Source: Massilia sp. METH4
GTDB taxonomy: Bacteria > Pseudomonadota > Gammaproteobacteria > Burkholderiales > Burkholderiaceae_D
Reading direction: 5' to 3'
NCBI RefSeq assembly: GCF_037094685.1
Contig: NZ_CP146614.1
Span: 5,146,001-5,210,000 of the forward strand
Length of the DNA stretch: 64,000 bases
In this document: piece after piece, positions 22,597-30,174 of the stretch
Layout of the letters: every line of letters begins with the position of its first letter
How positions within the stretch are numbered: position 1 is the first letter of the stretch
Made by a program: the position numbers and the translations under genes
Notes under the pieces: generated by a model
Told to the model about the DNA's origin: nothing
What the model saw: the letters and a program-made list of their open reading frames with translations, nothing else
Databases searched by the model: none

Positions 22597-24810
22597 ATGA
22601 GTACGAGAAAAGTGGCGAAGGGCGCCCCTGCCGCGGTGGCCGCCGTGACGGTGGTGACGGTGGTGGAGGGCAGGGGCACGATCGAAGCGAAGGTGACGGA
22701 CGAGACGACCGGCCGCCCGCTGGTGGGCGCGGCACTGGTGCTGTTCAGGGCCCGCGACCTCGACCCGGGCACATTCCCTGCGTTCCGGGCGAACGAGTGG
22801 GAGAACTGGCGGCCGCAGGATCACGACCGGCTGATCGAACGGCCGACCGGGCCGCAGGGCATCGTCAGGTTCGAGGAACTGGAACCGGGTGCGTACTTCG
22901 TGCTGTACGACCATGTGACGCCGGCCGACGGAGCGGACGTGTACCGCTTCGAGGGCGGCGTGCTGGGCGCCGACGAAGTGCTGCAGATGACGATCGCGTT
23001 GCCGATCAGCCCGGTCGTGAAGTTCGAATTCGAACCCTCGTCGGGGGGCACGCGCACCAGGGATGCCATCGTCGGCAACCGCGCCATCGCCGTCGTCGAC
23101 TTCGAAGGCAGCAACGGTCCGAACGCGGTCAGCGACCGGGTGGGCCTGGAGGTGGATGGGCGCTGGCAGGCGGCGGAGGGCAGCGCCTGGTCGGCCGCCC
23201 AATACATCAGGAAGCCGGGCAGGTACGACTTCCGGGGCCGGCTGGTGTTCGCGCGCCGCGCCGGATCGGTGGTCACCACGCCGCGCATGCTGCCGTTTGC
23301 CATTCCGAACGGCGCCCGCCTGGCCGTGGAGGGCGGCTTCGACGCGGAAGAAAAGCCCGCGCAGCCGATCACCGGCAATATCGGCGTGGCGCTGTCGCGC
23401 ACCGAAACCGAGGCCACGCCCGACCTGGCGCTGTGGACGCTGATACGCAACAGCACCGAGGCGCTGTCGTTCAACAACTACATGGACTTTCTCGACCAGC
23501 TGTTCTGCGTGCCCTCCGGCGACCCGGCCAGCGCGCCGTTCGAGCGCTCGCGCTTCGGCCGGAAGACGGCCGCGTTCCAGTCACTGAGGAACCGGCGCGC
23601 ATTGCCGTTCACGGACTCGGAATCGTACCGCGTGCTGAAGGCGGCAACCGAGGCGTTCGTGATGGTCAATTGCGGCGTGCTGCGCGAGCCGTTCGCCTTC
23701 GATCCGGTCAACGACAACGCCTACCTGGACCGCCGGGACATCCCGGCCGGCGGCGACCTGCGCGACACGCTGGTGCAGGATTACCTGGAATCGGTGGGCG
23801 GCACGGAAATGCTGCCCTACCTGGCGGTGATCCGGCGCAAGCTGCCCGACGTGCCCATCATCGTGCCCAATGCCCACGGCGAGGAGGCGGAACTGTGCTT
23901 CGGCATCATCCAGGACCGCCTGACGAATCCGTGCCTGATCGAACTGATCTGGAGCTACTGGCAGGAAGAAGGCATGCTGGTGCAGACGATGAACGTGATC
24001 ACGCAGCGCTTCCAGAACCTGCGCTCGCCACTCGTCACCGACCCGCTGGCGAACACGGAAATCGACATGCTGCGCCCGCTGAACAACCTGCTGTGGGGCT
24101 ATACGCAGGATGAACAGCACCGGCTCACGGTGGTGCGGCGCAACTACGAGTACGACCACCACTACGGCATGCGGCTGGACGGCAAGGCCGTGCGCAATAT
24201 GCGCCCTGCCGACAGCCGTTCCAAATTCCTGGAGGCCTTCCACCACCTGCTGCGCCTGTTGACGACGTTCTACCGGCAGGACGACGACACGACGGTGAAG
24301 GCCGACGCGTTCCCGATCCTGAACGCGCTGAAGGAAGTGCACCTGATCCTGTCGCAGGGCATGCACAACCAGTATGGCGACCTGCCGTCGACCGCCCGGA
24401 TCGAGATGCTGATGCAGCAATGGCTGCTGGCGCGGCCGGAGTTCCGCGAATTCCTGCCCACCCGCGTGATGGTCGCCTATCCCGAGCCGTGGATGGACCG
24501 CGTCGAAGCGATGAAGAAGCTGCAGATGTGGAGCGACACGAGCGTGATGCACTTCCGGAACCTGGCGATCTTCGGCGAGCAGTTGCTGCTGTCGATCCGC
24601 TTCGGCCACTGGAGCGATGTGTACGAGGCGACGCAGGCGTTCAACTGGGCGCGCTTCTGGCGGCCGCAGGCCCAGGGCTATATCCACGCGTACCGGGCGG
24701 CGACCGGGGTCGACCTGTCGGTCGATGCCGGCAACCCGGTGGGCGACGCCACGCTGCCCTCGGTCCTGCTGCGCCAGAGGCTGGCGCGGCAGCAGAGGAC
24801 CGCCACCTGA
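22597..24810 (+). CDS. Large unrecognised island protein with N-terminal beta-sandwich-like domain
   Basis: 737 aa, the largest protein of the island; I do not recognise the family. Residues ~20-145 (GRGTIEAKVTDETTGRPLVGAALVLF, and PGAYFVLYDH) look like a carboxypeptidase-regulatory/prealbumin-like beta-sandwich. Residues ~150-270 contain a further strand-rich region with KPGRYDFRGRLVF. The remainder (300-737) is helical with many aromatic residues and histidines (EYDHHYGMRLDG, EAFHHLLRLLTTFYRQDDD). No signal peptide, transmembrane helix or enzyme motif was found. Shine-Dalgarno TAGGAGAG precedes the ATG; the next gene begins 7 bp after the stop. Confidence 0.75.
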   Translation: MSTRKVAKGAPAAVAAVTVVTVVEGRGTIEAKVTDETTGRPLVGAALVLFRARDLDPGTFPAFRANEWENWRPQDHDRLIERPTGPQGIVRFEELEPGAYFVLYDHVTPADGADVYRFEGGVLGADEVLQMTIALPISPVVKFEFEPSSGGTRTRDAIVGNRAIAVVDFEGSNGPNAVSDRVGLEVDGRWQAAEGSAWSAAQYIRKPGRYDFRGRLVFARRAGSVVTTPRMLPFAIPNGARLAVEGGFDAEEKPAQPITGNIGVALSRTETEATPDLALWTLIRNSTEALSFNNYMDFLDQLFCVPSGDPASAPFERSRFGRKTAAFQSLRNRRALPFTDSESYRVLKAATEAFVMVNCGVLREPFAFDPVNDNAYLDRRDIPAGGDLRDTLVQDYLESVGGTEMLPYLAVIRRKLPDVPIIVPNAHGEEAELCFGIIQDRLTNPCLIELIWSYWQEEGMLVQTMNVITQRFQNLRSPLVTDPLANTEIDMLRPLNNLLWGYTQDEQHRLTVVRRNYEYDHHYGMRLDGKAVRNMRPADSRSKFLEAFHHLLRLLTTFYRQDDDTTVKADAFPILNALKEVHLILSQGMHNQYGDLPSTARIEMLMQQWLLARPEFREFLPTRVMVAYPEPWMDRVEAMKKLQMWSDTSVMHFRNLAIFGEQLLLSIRFGHWSDVYEATQAFNWARFWRPQAQGYIHAYRAATGVDLSVDAGNPVGDATLPSVLLRQRLARQQRTAT

Positions 24811-24817
24811 GCATCGT

Positions 24818-25858
24818 GTGAACCGGGAAGCCGATTTCACGAGTGCGCTCTACCTGGGCATGCGTCACGGGCGGGCCGCGCTGGACGACTGGCCCGCCCT
24901 GACGCTGGGCAAGCCGGCGGCGCTGGCCGAGGTACCCGGCGCGCGCACGGTGGCGCGCGAGCTGGCGGCACTGCAGGGCTGCGCGGCGGCCACGCTGCTG
25001 CCCTCGACCTTGCACCTGTTCTGGGACCTGTTCGGCATGCTGGCCAGGGACCGGTACCTGGTGCTGGTGGACGACGCCGCGTATCCGGTGGCGCGCTGGG
25101 GCGCCGAGCGGGCCGCGGCCCTGGGGCTGCCGTTGCGCGCCTTCCGCGCTGGCGAGATGCGGGAGCTGGAACGCCTGGCGGGCCTGGCGGCGGGGATGGG
25201 GCGCCGCCCGCTGATCCTGGCGGACGGTTATTGCCCTGGCCTGGGCCGGGCGCCGCCGCTGGCCCGCTACGCGGCGCTGGCGGCCCGTGCGGGCGGCGTG
25301 CTGCTGCTCGACGACACCCAGCCGCTGGGCGTGCTGGGCCGGCGTGGTGGCGGCTCCGTCGTGGCGCATGGGCTGGCCGGGGCGCCTGTCATCGTCGGGG
25401 CCTCGCTGGCCAAGGGGTTCGGCGTGCCGCTCGCGGTGCTGGCCGGCAGCGCGGAGCTGGTGCGGCGCTTCGAGGCCTGCAGCGACACGCGGCTGCACGC
25501 CAGCCCGCCGCCGGTGGCCACGGTGATCGCGGCACGCCACGCGCTGCGCCTGAACGCGGCGTGCGGCAATGCGCTGCGGCGTGTGCTGCTGCGGCGGATC
25601 GTTCAGTTCCGCGCCGCGCTGGCTGACCAGGGTATCGGCTGCGGGGGCGGCGTGTTTCCGGTGCAGGCCGTGCAACTGCCGCCCGGGATGGACCTGGCGG
25701 CGGCGCACGCGGCACTGCGTCGCGACGGTGTGCTGGCGGTACCGCAATGCAGGGGGCGCACGGCGCTGCTGGCCTTCCTGCTGCGCGCCGACCACACGGG
25801 GGACGACATCGCAAGGGCGGCACGCGCCCTGCGGCATCACGTGAAGGAGCTGGCATGA
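24818..25858 (+). CDS. PLP-dependent fold-type I enzyme (aminotransferase/AONS-like)
   Basis: 346 aa from a GTG start, which retains the DFTSALYLGMRHG N-terminus; the next Met (24859) would cut into it, and no strong Shine-Dalgarno is visible. Fold-type I landmarks: LLPSTLHLFWDLF (PLP phosphate region), LLLDDTQPLGVLGRRGGG with Asp 165/166 for the pyridine nitrogen, and the Schiff-base lysine K199 in GASLAKGFGVPLA. It is shorter than typical AONS (about 385 aa), and several core positions differ from the biotin enzyme, so a different acyl/amino substrate is likely. Its stop overlaps the next gene's ATG (ATGA). Confidence 0.83.
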   Translation: MNREADFTSALYLGMRHGRAALDDWPALTLGKPAALAEVPGARTVARELAALQGCAAATLLPSTLHLFWDLFGMLARDRYLVLVDDAAYPVARWGAERAAALGLPLRAFRAGEMRELERLAGLAAGMGRRPLILADGYCPGLGRAPPLARYAALAARAGGVLLLDDTQPLGVLGRRGGGSVVAHGLAGAPVIVGASLAKGFGVPLAVLAGSAELVRRFEACSDTRLHASPPPVATVIAARHALRLNAACGNALRRVLLRRIVQFRAALADQGIGCGGGVFPVQAVQLPPGMDLAAAHAALRRDGVLAVPQCRGRTALLAFLLRADHTGDDIARAARALRHHVKELA

Positions 25859-26697
25859 ACGGGCAATCGATGAGCGGGGAATTCGAGGCACTGCCTTTCT
25901 CCGCCGGAGGGATGGCGGGCGAGTGGGAAGCGGAAGGCGAGTGGAGCGGCGAGCAGGAGGGCGACGGCGAGTTCGAGGAAGAGCGCGGCAGGTCGGGTGG
26001 GCGCATGGGAGGCATGGGAGGAAGGAGCGGCGCGCGCCCGGCTTACCGTGGCGGCGGGCGCCCCGGCCGTGCGCCGATGGGGCGCCCAGCACCGCCGGGC
26101 CGGCCGAAGCCGGGGCCGCGGCCTGGCCGCTGGCCGCGCGGGCCGTACTGGGGGCCTGTCTATGGCTGGCCGGGCGGGGTGATGGTGGCCGAACCGATGG
26201 GCTATCCGCTGCCCGTGCGGGATGGCGGCGGGGGCGGCGCGCCGGCGTTCGAGCCGATCGAGCTGGCCGCCACGGATGACGGCGACGACGCCCCGCCGCA
26301 GGAGGAGATGCCGGGCAGCTTGCGCAGCGTGCTTGCGTCGATGGCCGAGGCGGCGCCCAGGTTCCGCTACGTGGGCCGGCTGAACGATGTGCGCAACCTG
26401 AACCTGCCACGCCGGCCAGGCCATTACCTGATCACGTTCAGGCAAGGCAATGCCTGGAAGGCCTACAACGGCCAGACCGGCAACCTGCACGAACGGCTGG
26501 TCAAGCACCGGCTGGGCGCCACGGTGCTGGGCTTGCCGGTGTCGGGGCACCACGTCTATATCGCGGAGAGCGGGCGGCCCGAGCCGGCCCGGCGCACGAT
26601 CGAGATGTCGATCAACCGGGCCATGCTGCGCAACCACCCGGGCGTGCTGACGAACCAGAACGCGGAACTGGAAATGGAATTACTTGGATGGACATGA
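25855..26697 (+). CDS. Island protein: acidic/Gly-Arg-Pro-rich N-terminus and GIY-YIG-like C-terminal domain
   Basis: 280 aa. Residues 1-42 carry GEFEALPF, GEWEAEGEW and GEFEEE motifs; 45-120 are a low-complexity R/G/P region. Residues ~165-275 contain GHYLITF, AYNGQTGNLHERLVKH, a Glu in IEMSINRAM, and Asn in LTNQN: the order and spacing of the GIY-YIG domain (GIY, Y.G, Arg, Glu, Asn). The protein at 28176-28742 has the same arrangement. There is no other nuclease or recombination context, so DNA cleavage is only one option. It overlaps the PLP-enzyme gene by 4 bp, and a GEFE.LPF copy recurs in the next protein. Confidence 0.78.
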   Translation: MNGQSMSGEFEALPFSAGGMAGEWEAEGEWSGEQEGDGEFEEERGRSGGRMGGMGGRSGARPAYRGGGRPGRAPMGRPAPPGRPKPGPRPGRWPRGPYWGPVYGWPGGVMVAEPMGYPLPVRDGGGGGAPAFEPIELAATDDGDDAPPQEEMPGSLRSVLASMAEAAPRFRYVGRLNDVRNLNLPRRPGHYLITFRQGNAWKAYNGQTGNLHERLVKHRLGATVLGLPVSGHHVYIAESGRPEPARRTIEMSINRAMLRNHPGVLTNQNAELEMELLGWT

Positions 26698-26708
26698 AGG
26701 AGACGATC

Positions 26709-27344
26709 ATGAGCGGGTCACAATGCAGTTGCGGTACCTGCGGCGCTTGCCGCGGGCAGGGCGAATTCGAGGTGCTGCCTTTCCATGCTGAGATCCACGG
26801 CAGCATCGGCGGCGGCAGGCAAGGCGCGTTCGACGGGGAATTCCTCGGTGAGTTCGGCGGGTTCGGCGAACTGGACATGCCTTTCTCCGAAGTGGAGGAA
26901 CTGGAACTGGCGATGGAATTGCTGTCCGTCGCCAGCGAGGAGGAACTGGAGCAATTCCTCGGCGGCTTGTTCAAGAAGGCGTGGAAGGGGATCAAGAAGG
27001 TCGGCTCGACGATCGGCAAGGTCGTCAAGCCGCTGGGCGGCGTGCTGAAGGGTATCGCCAAGACGGCGCTGCCCTTCGTGGGCGGCGCGCTGGGCTCGAT
27101 GATCCCGATCCCCGGCGTGGGCACGATGATCGGCAAGGCGGCCGGCTCGGCCCTGGCGAAGGCGCTTGAGATGGAGGCCGAGGGCATGGACCCGGAACAG
27201 GCCGAGCTGGAGATGGCGCGCCGCTTCGTGCGCATCGCCGGCAGCGCCGCGCAGCAGGCGGCCGAGGGCGACGGCAGCCCGGCCGCATTGCGCGAAGCCA
27301 TCAACCGGGCGCTGCGCCAGCACGTGCCCTCGGCGCAGCTGTGA
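26709..27344 (+). CDS. Acidic island protein with bacteriocin-like glycine-rich core, paralogue C
   Basis: 211 aa from ATG 26709, chosen because a perfect AAGGAGA lies 7 nt upstream; two earlier in-frame ATGs (26688, 26694) lack a site and overlap the preceding gene. N-terminus has four Cys within CSCGTCGAC, then GEFEVLPF and EFLGEFGGFGELDMPF. Residues ~60-85 (ELELAMELLSVASEEELEQFLGGLFKKAW) match paralogue B. The core (WKGIKKVGSTIGKVVKPLGGVL through ALPFVGGALGSMIPIPGVG) is basic, amphipathic and glycine-patterned, resembling pore-forming bacteriocins or colicin hairpins. The paralogue helix MARRFVRIAGSAAQQAA follows. No Sec signal. Confidence 0.8.
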   Translation: MSGSQCSCGTCGACRGQGEFEVLPFHAEIHGSIGGGRQGAFDGEFLGEFGGFGELDMPFSEVEELELAMELLSVASEEELEQFLGGLFKKAWKGIKKVGSTIGKVVKPLGGVLKGIAKTALPFVGGALGSMIPIPGVGTMIGKAAGSALAKALEMEAEGMDPEQAELEMARRFVRIAGSAAQQAAEGDGSPAALREAINRALRQHVPSAQL

Positions 27345-27364
27345 AGCGCGGGATGTGAAGCGCC

Positions 27365-28192
27365 ATGATCATCGACTGCCATTGCCACGCCGGCCCCGGC
27401 GACGGCCTGACGGGGCCCTGGGACAGCGACCTGGCCCTGGACCGCTACCTGCGCCGGGCACAGGCGGCCGGCATCGGCCGCATCGCGCTGCTGGCCGCGT
27501 TCCACTCCGACTATGCCCGTGCCAACGCCGCCGTCGCCCGGATCGTGGCCGGGCAGCCGGACCGCTTCTTCGGCTATGCCTTTGTTCACGCGCGCCGCGA
27601 TCGCGGGCGGATCTGCGACATGGTGCGCACGGCCGTCGAGCGCTATGGCTTCATCGGCATCAAGGTGCACCGGGGCGACGCGCCGATCAGCGGCGAGATC
27701 TGCGACGCGGCGCGGCGCTTCGGCATCCCCGTGCTGTACGACCCGATGGGCGAGACGCACGTGGCCGAGCTGCTCGCCGCGCAATACCCGGACGTGGATT
27801 TCATCATCCCGCACCTGGGCAGCTTCGCCGACCAGTGGAGTGGCCAGCTGGCGCTGATCGACCACCTGGCGCGGCATCCGAACATCTACACGGATACGTC
27901 GGGCGTGCGCCGCTTCGACCTGCTGGTGGAAGCCGTGCGGCGCGCCGGGCCGCACAAGGTGCTGTTCGGCTCGGACGGACCCTGGCTGCATCCGGGGCTC
28001 GAGCTGCACAAGGTCCGGCTGCTCGGCTTGCCGAAGGCCGACGAGGCATTGATCCTGGGCGAGAACTTTCTGCGGCTGATCGGCACGACGCCCGCCGCCG
28101 CGCGGGCGGCAGCCGCGGTGCATTCCGGCTCGACCCACCCGCAAGCGAACGCACGATCGAAAGGATGGGAGCATTATGAATACATACTTTGA
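27365..28192 (+). CDS. Amidohydrolase-2 (TIM-barrel metal-dependent hydrolase)
   Basis: 275 aa. Metal ligands typical of ACMSD-type amidohydrolases are in place: H6 and H8 (DCHCH), K100/H102 region (GIKVHRGD), H150 (IIPHLGS) and D204 (FGSDGPW). The family decarboxylates or hydrolyses small carboxylated substrates. Within the sigma-54 island it and the PLP enzyme are the two recognisable metabolic enzymes, which hints that the island makes or modifies a small molecule or peptide. The last 17 bp overlap the next gene, so the tail after about residue 240 (TTPAAARAAAAVHSG) may be poorly conserved. Confidence 0.88.
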   Translation: MIIDCHCHAGPGDGLTGPWDSDLALDRYLRRAQAAGIGRIALLAAFHSDYARANAAVARIVAGQPDRFFGYAFVHARRDRGRICDMVRTAVERYGFIGIKVHRGDAPISGEICDAARRFGIPVLYDPMGETHVAELLAAQYPDVDFIIPHLGSFADQWSGQLALIDHLARHPNIYTDTSGVRRFDLLVEAVRRAGPHKVLFGSDGPWLHPGLELHKVRLLGLPKADEALILGENFLRLIGTTPAAARAAAAVHSGSTHPQANARSKGWEHYEYIL

Positions 28193-28742
28193 AACGCTCG
28201 GCTTCCCGGCGCTCGAGTTGGAGCAGGAAGATGAAGGCGGGCGGACCCGCGGTGCGGCCACGGCGCCGGCGTGCCGGCAGCTTTCGACCATCGGTGGACG
28301 TTACCTGAGCGGCGAGCCGGGCGGCCCGCCGCTCGATCCAGCCATCGCCGCGGCCCTGCGCGCGCCACTGTGCGGCATGAGGGCGTCGTATGTGTACATC
28401 GGCAGGCTCGACCGGATGGACCGCTTGCTGTACTCGGCACCGCACCTGGGCCCTTACTGTGGCCTGTACATCATCCAGTTCCCCGCCGGGTCGCCGATGC
28501 GGGGCTATAGCGGCCAGACGGGTAACCTGCGCACCCGGCTCATGCAGCATCGCCGCTGCGGCAACGCGTTCGGCCTGCCCCTGGCGAACTATCCGGTGTT
28601 CATCTGGGTGACGCCGCACCTGACGCCGGACCAGCGGCGCGCGTGCGAGCGCGAATTGCACGGGCGGCTCGGGCCGCGCGTCGTGCTGAGCAACGTCCTC
28701 AACGAGCTGCCCGGTGCGATGGGTGCGTGGGGCGCCCCGTAG
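28176..28742 (+). CDS. Island protein with GIY-YIG-like domain, second copy
   Basis: 188 aa. N-terminus FETLGFPALELEQEDEGG echoes the EFE.LPF motif of its neighbours. The domain (about 70-175) has GLYIIQF, GYSGQTGNLRTRLMQH, a Glu in RRACERELHGRLG and Asn in VLSNVLNEL, matching all GIY-YIG landmark positions, and aligns with residues ~165-275 of the 280-aa island protein. It is preceded by CGMRASYVYIGRLDRMDRL, also parallel to FRYVGRLNDVRNL in the other copy, so the homologous unit is larger than the GIY-YIG core. GGGAG precedes the ATG. Function unknown. Confidence 0.78.
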   Translation: MNTYFETLGFPALELEQEDEGGRTRGAATAPACRQLSTIGGRYLSGEPGGPPLDPAIAAALRAPLCGMRASYVYIGRLDRMDRLLYSAPHLGPYCGLYIIQFPAGSPMRGYSGQTGNLRTRLMQHRRCGNAFGLPLANYPVFIWVTPHLTPDQRRACERELHGRLGPRVVLSNVLNELPGAMGAWGAP

Positions 28743-28996
28743 CGCTTCGTAGCGCTGCGTGGCGCTTTCGCAACTGTGGCGATGAAAGTCGCCCAGGCCG
28801 CCGCCGCAAGCGTAGACTTCTTCCAGCTTCCCGCACACATAAGGCCGCGCGCAACCGCTGCGCAGCGTCGCCGCACCCGGCAGCCGCCGGAGATGCCCCT
28901 TCATTGCCGCCACGCGCGGTCATTGCGCTGTCCAGCCCCGGGCCCGCGTCGCCCCGGGGGCGTGCGCCACAGCGACGCGTCCTACCAGGGGAAGCC

Positions 28997-30148
28997 ATGT
29001 CAGACAAATACGATACCGTGCCGACGAGCCTGCGGGCGTCGGAAGACAAGGAGCCGGACCATGCCGGCAAGCCGCACTTCTGCGCCATACCGCCGGAGCC
29101 GCGCAGGGTGTTCAAGCCGGGCGTGAGCGCCAGGCGCGAGAACCTCATCATCCTGTTCGGGAACAAATGGGTCAGCGGTACCACGTTGCGGTATTACTTC
29201 TTCGACCGCGATACCGATGGGGAGAAAGTACTGTTCACGGACGGAGAAGAGCGCTTCGTCAGCTGGGTGGGCGCCGAGGAACAGCTTGCCGTCGTCCGGC
29301 AAGCGTTCAAGATCTGGAGCGATGTCGGTATCGGCGTCCGATTCCAGGAAGTGCACGATCGCGAGGACGCGGAGATACGCATCGGTTTCATGAAAGGCGA
29401 CGGCGCCTGGTCGTTCCTCGGGCGCGGCATACTCGATCATGGGCCCAATGAGCGCACCATGAACTTCGGCTGGGATCTCACCCGGCCGGGCGAGGTCGAC
29501 ACGGCGGTGCACGAGATCGGCCATACGCTGGGCTTCCCCCATGAACACCAGAACCCCAACGCGGGAATCGTATGGGACGAAGAAGCCGTTTATGCCGCGC
29601 TGGCCAAGCCTCCCAACGAATGGAACCGGGACAAGACGTTCTGGAACATCATCCGCAAGCTCGACCCCACGGAAGTGAAGGGTTCCGCATGGGACCCGGA
29701 CTCGATCATGCACTATCCGTTCGAGCCGGGGCTGATCAAGGAACCGGTGCGCTTCTTCGAGGAGGGCCTGCGGCCGCACGGCGGCCTGTCGGCCCGCGAT
29801 ATCAGCTGGGTGCTCGCCTTGTATCCGCCCGAGGGCGACGAAATGGTGCTGCTCAAGCCCGCGCAGTCGATTCCGCTGGAGCTGACACCGGGCGAACAGC
29901 GCAACTTCCGCGTCGCGCCCCAGGAAACGCGCAAGTACGACTTCCGCACCTTCGGGGCCTCGGACTCGGTGATGGTGCTGTTCGAGAACGTGGATGGCGA
30001 CTACCGTTACGTGACGGCGGACGACGACAGCGGCGAGGATACCAACGCCGCCTTCCAGGTCAAGCTCATGAAGGGACGTGAATACGTGCTGCGCGTGCGG
30101 CTTTATCATAGCGAGCGGCAGGGGCAGACGGCGGTCATGATGTGGTGA
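28997..30148 (+). CDS. Astacin-like (M12A, metzincin) metallopeptidase with C-terminal beta domain
   Basis: 383 aa. The zinc site HEIGHTLGFPHEH (H172, H176, H182, catalytic E173) and the Met-turn SIMHYPF (M238, Y240) identify the astacin family. Residues ~275-383 (SIPLELTPGEQRNFRVAPQETRKYDFRTFG) resemble a PPC-like beta-sandwich, often found on secreted bacterial peptidases. There is no Sec signal peptide: the N-terminus is a polar 50-residue region, so if exported it needs another route. The gene is 254 bp downstream of the GIY-YIG copy; that gap has only small agcgct dyads. GGGGAAGCC precedes the ATG. Convergent with the sigma-54 activator gene. Confidence 0.9.
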   Translation: MSDKYDTVPTSLRASEDKEPDHAGKPHFCAIPPEPRRVFKPGVSARRENLIILFGNKWVSGTTLRYYFFDRDTDGEKVLFTDGEERFVSWVGAEEQLAVVRQAFKIWSDVGIGVRFQEVHDREDAEIRIGFMKGDGAWSFLGRGILDHGPNERTMNFGWDLTRPGEVDTAVHEIGHTLGFPHEHQNPNAGIVWDEEAVYAALAKPPNEWNRDKTFWNIIRKLDPTEVKGSAWDPDSIMHYPFEPGLIKEPVRFFEEGLRPHGGLSARDISWVLALYPPEGDEMVLLKPAQSIPLELTPGEQRNFRVAPQETRKYDFRTFGASDSVMVLFENVDGDYRYVTADDDSGEDTNAAFQVKLMKGREYVLRVRLYHSERQGQTAVMMW

Positions 30149-30174
30149 CATGGCCGGGGCCGCGCGGGCCGGCA

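Noticed and set aside
24818..25858. Assignment of the PLP enzyme as BioF (biotin synthesis)
   Set aside because: It is shorter than BioF, lacks other bio genes nearby, and conserved core segments diverge; only the fold-level call is justified.
26688..26708. Upstream in-frame ATGs as start of the 211-aa island protein
   Set aside because: They overlap the preceding gene and have no ribosome-binding site, while ATG 26709 has a perfect AAGGAGA at 7 nt.
25855..28742. GIY-YIG proteins as homing endonucleases
   Set aside because: They lie in a tightly packed operon with no intron, intein or inserted gene.
28743..28996. Separate sigma-54 promoter for the astacin gene
   Set aside because: TGGCG sequences occur, but none has GC at the required distance for a -12 element.
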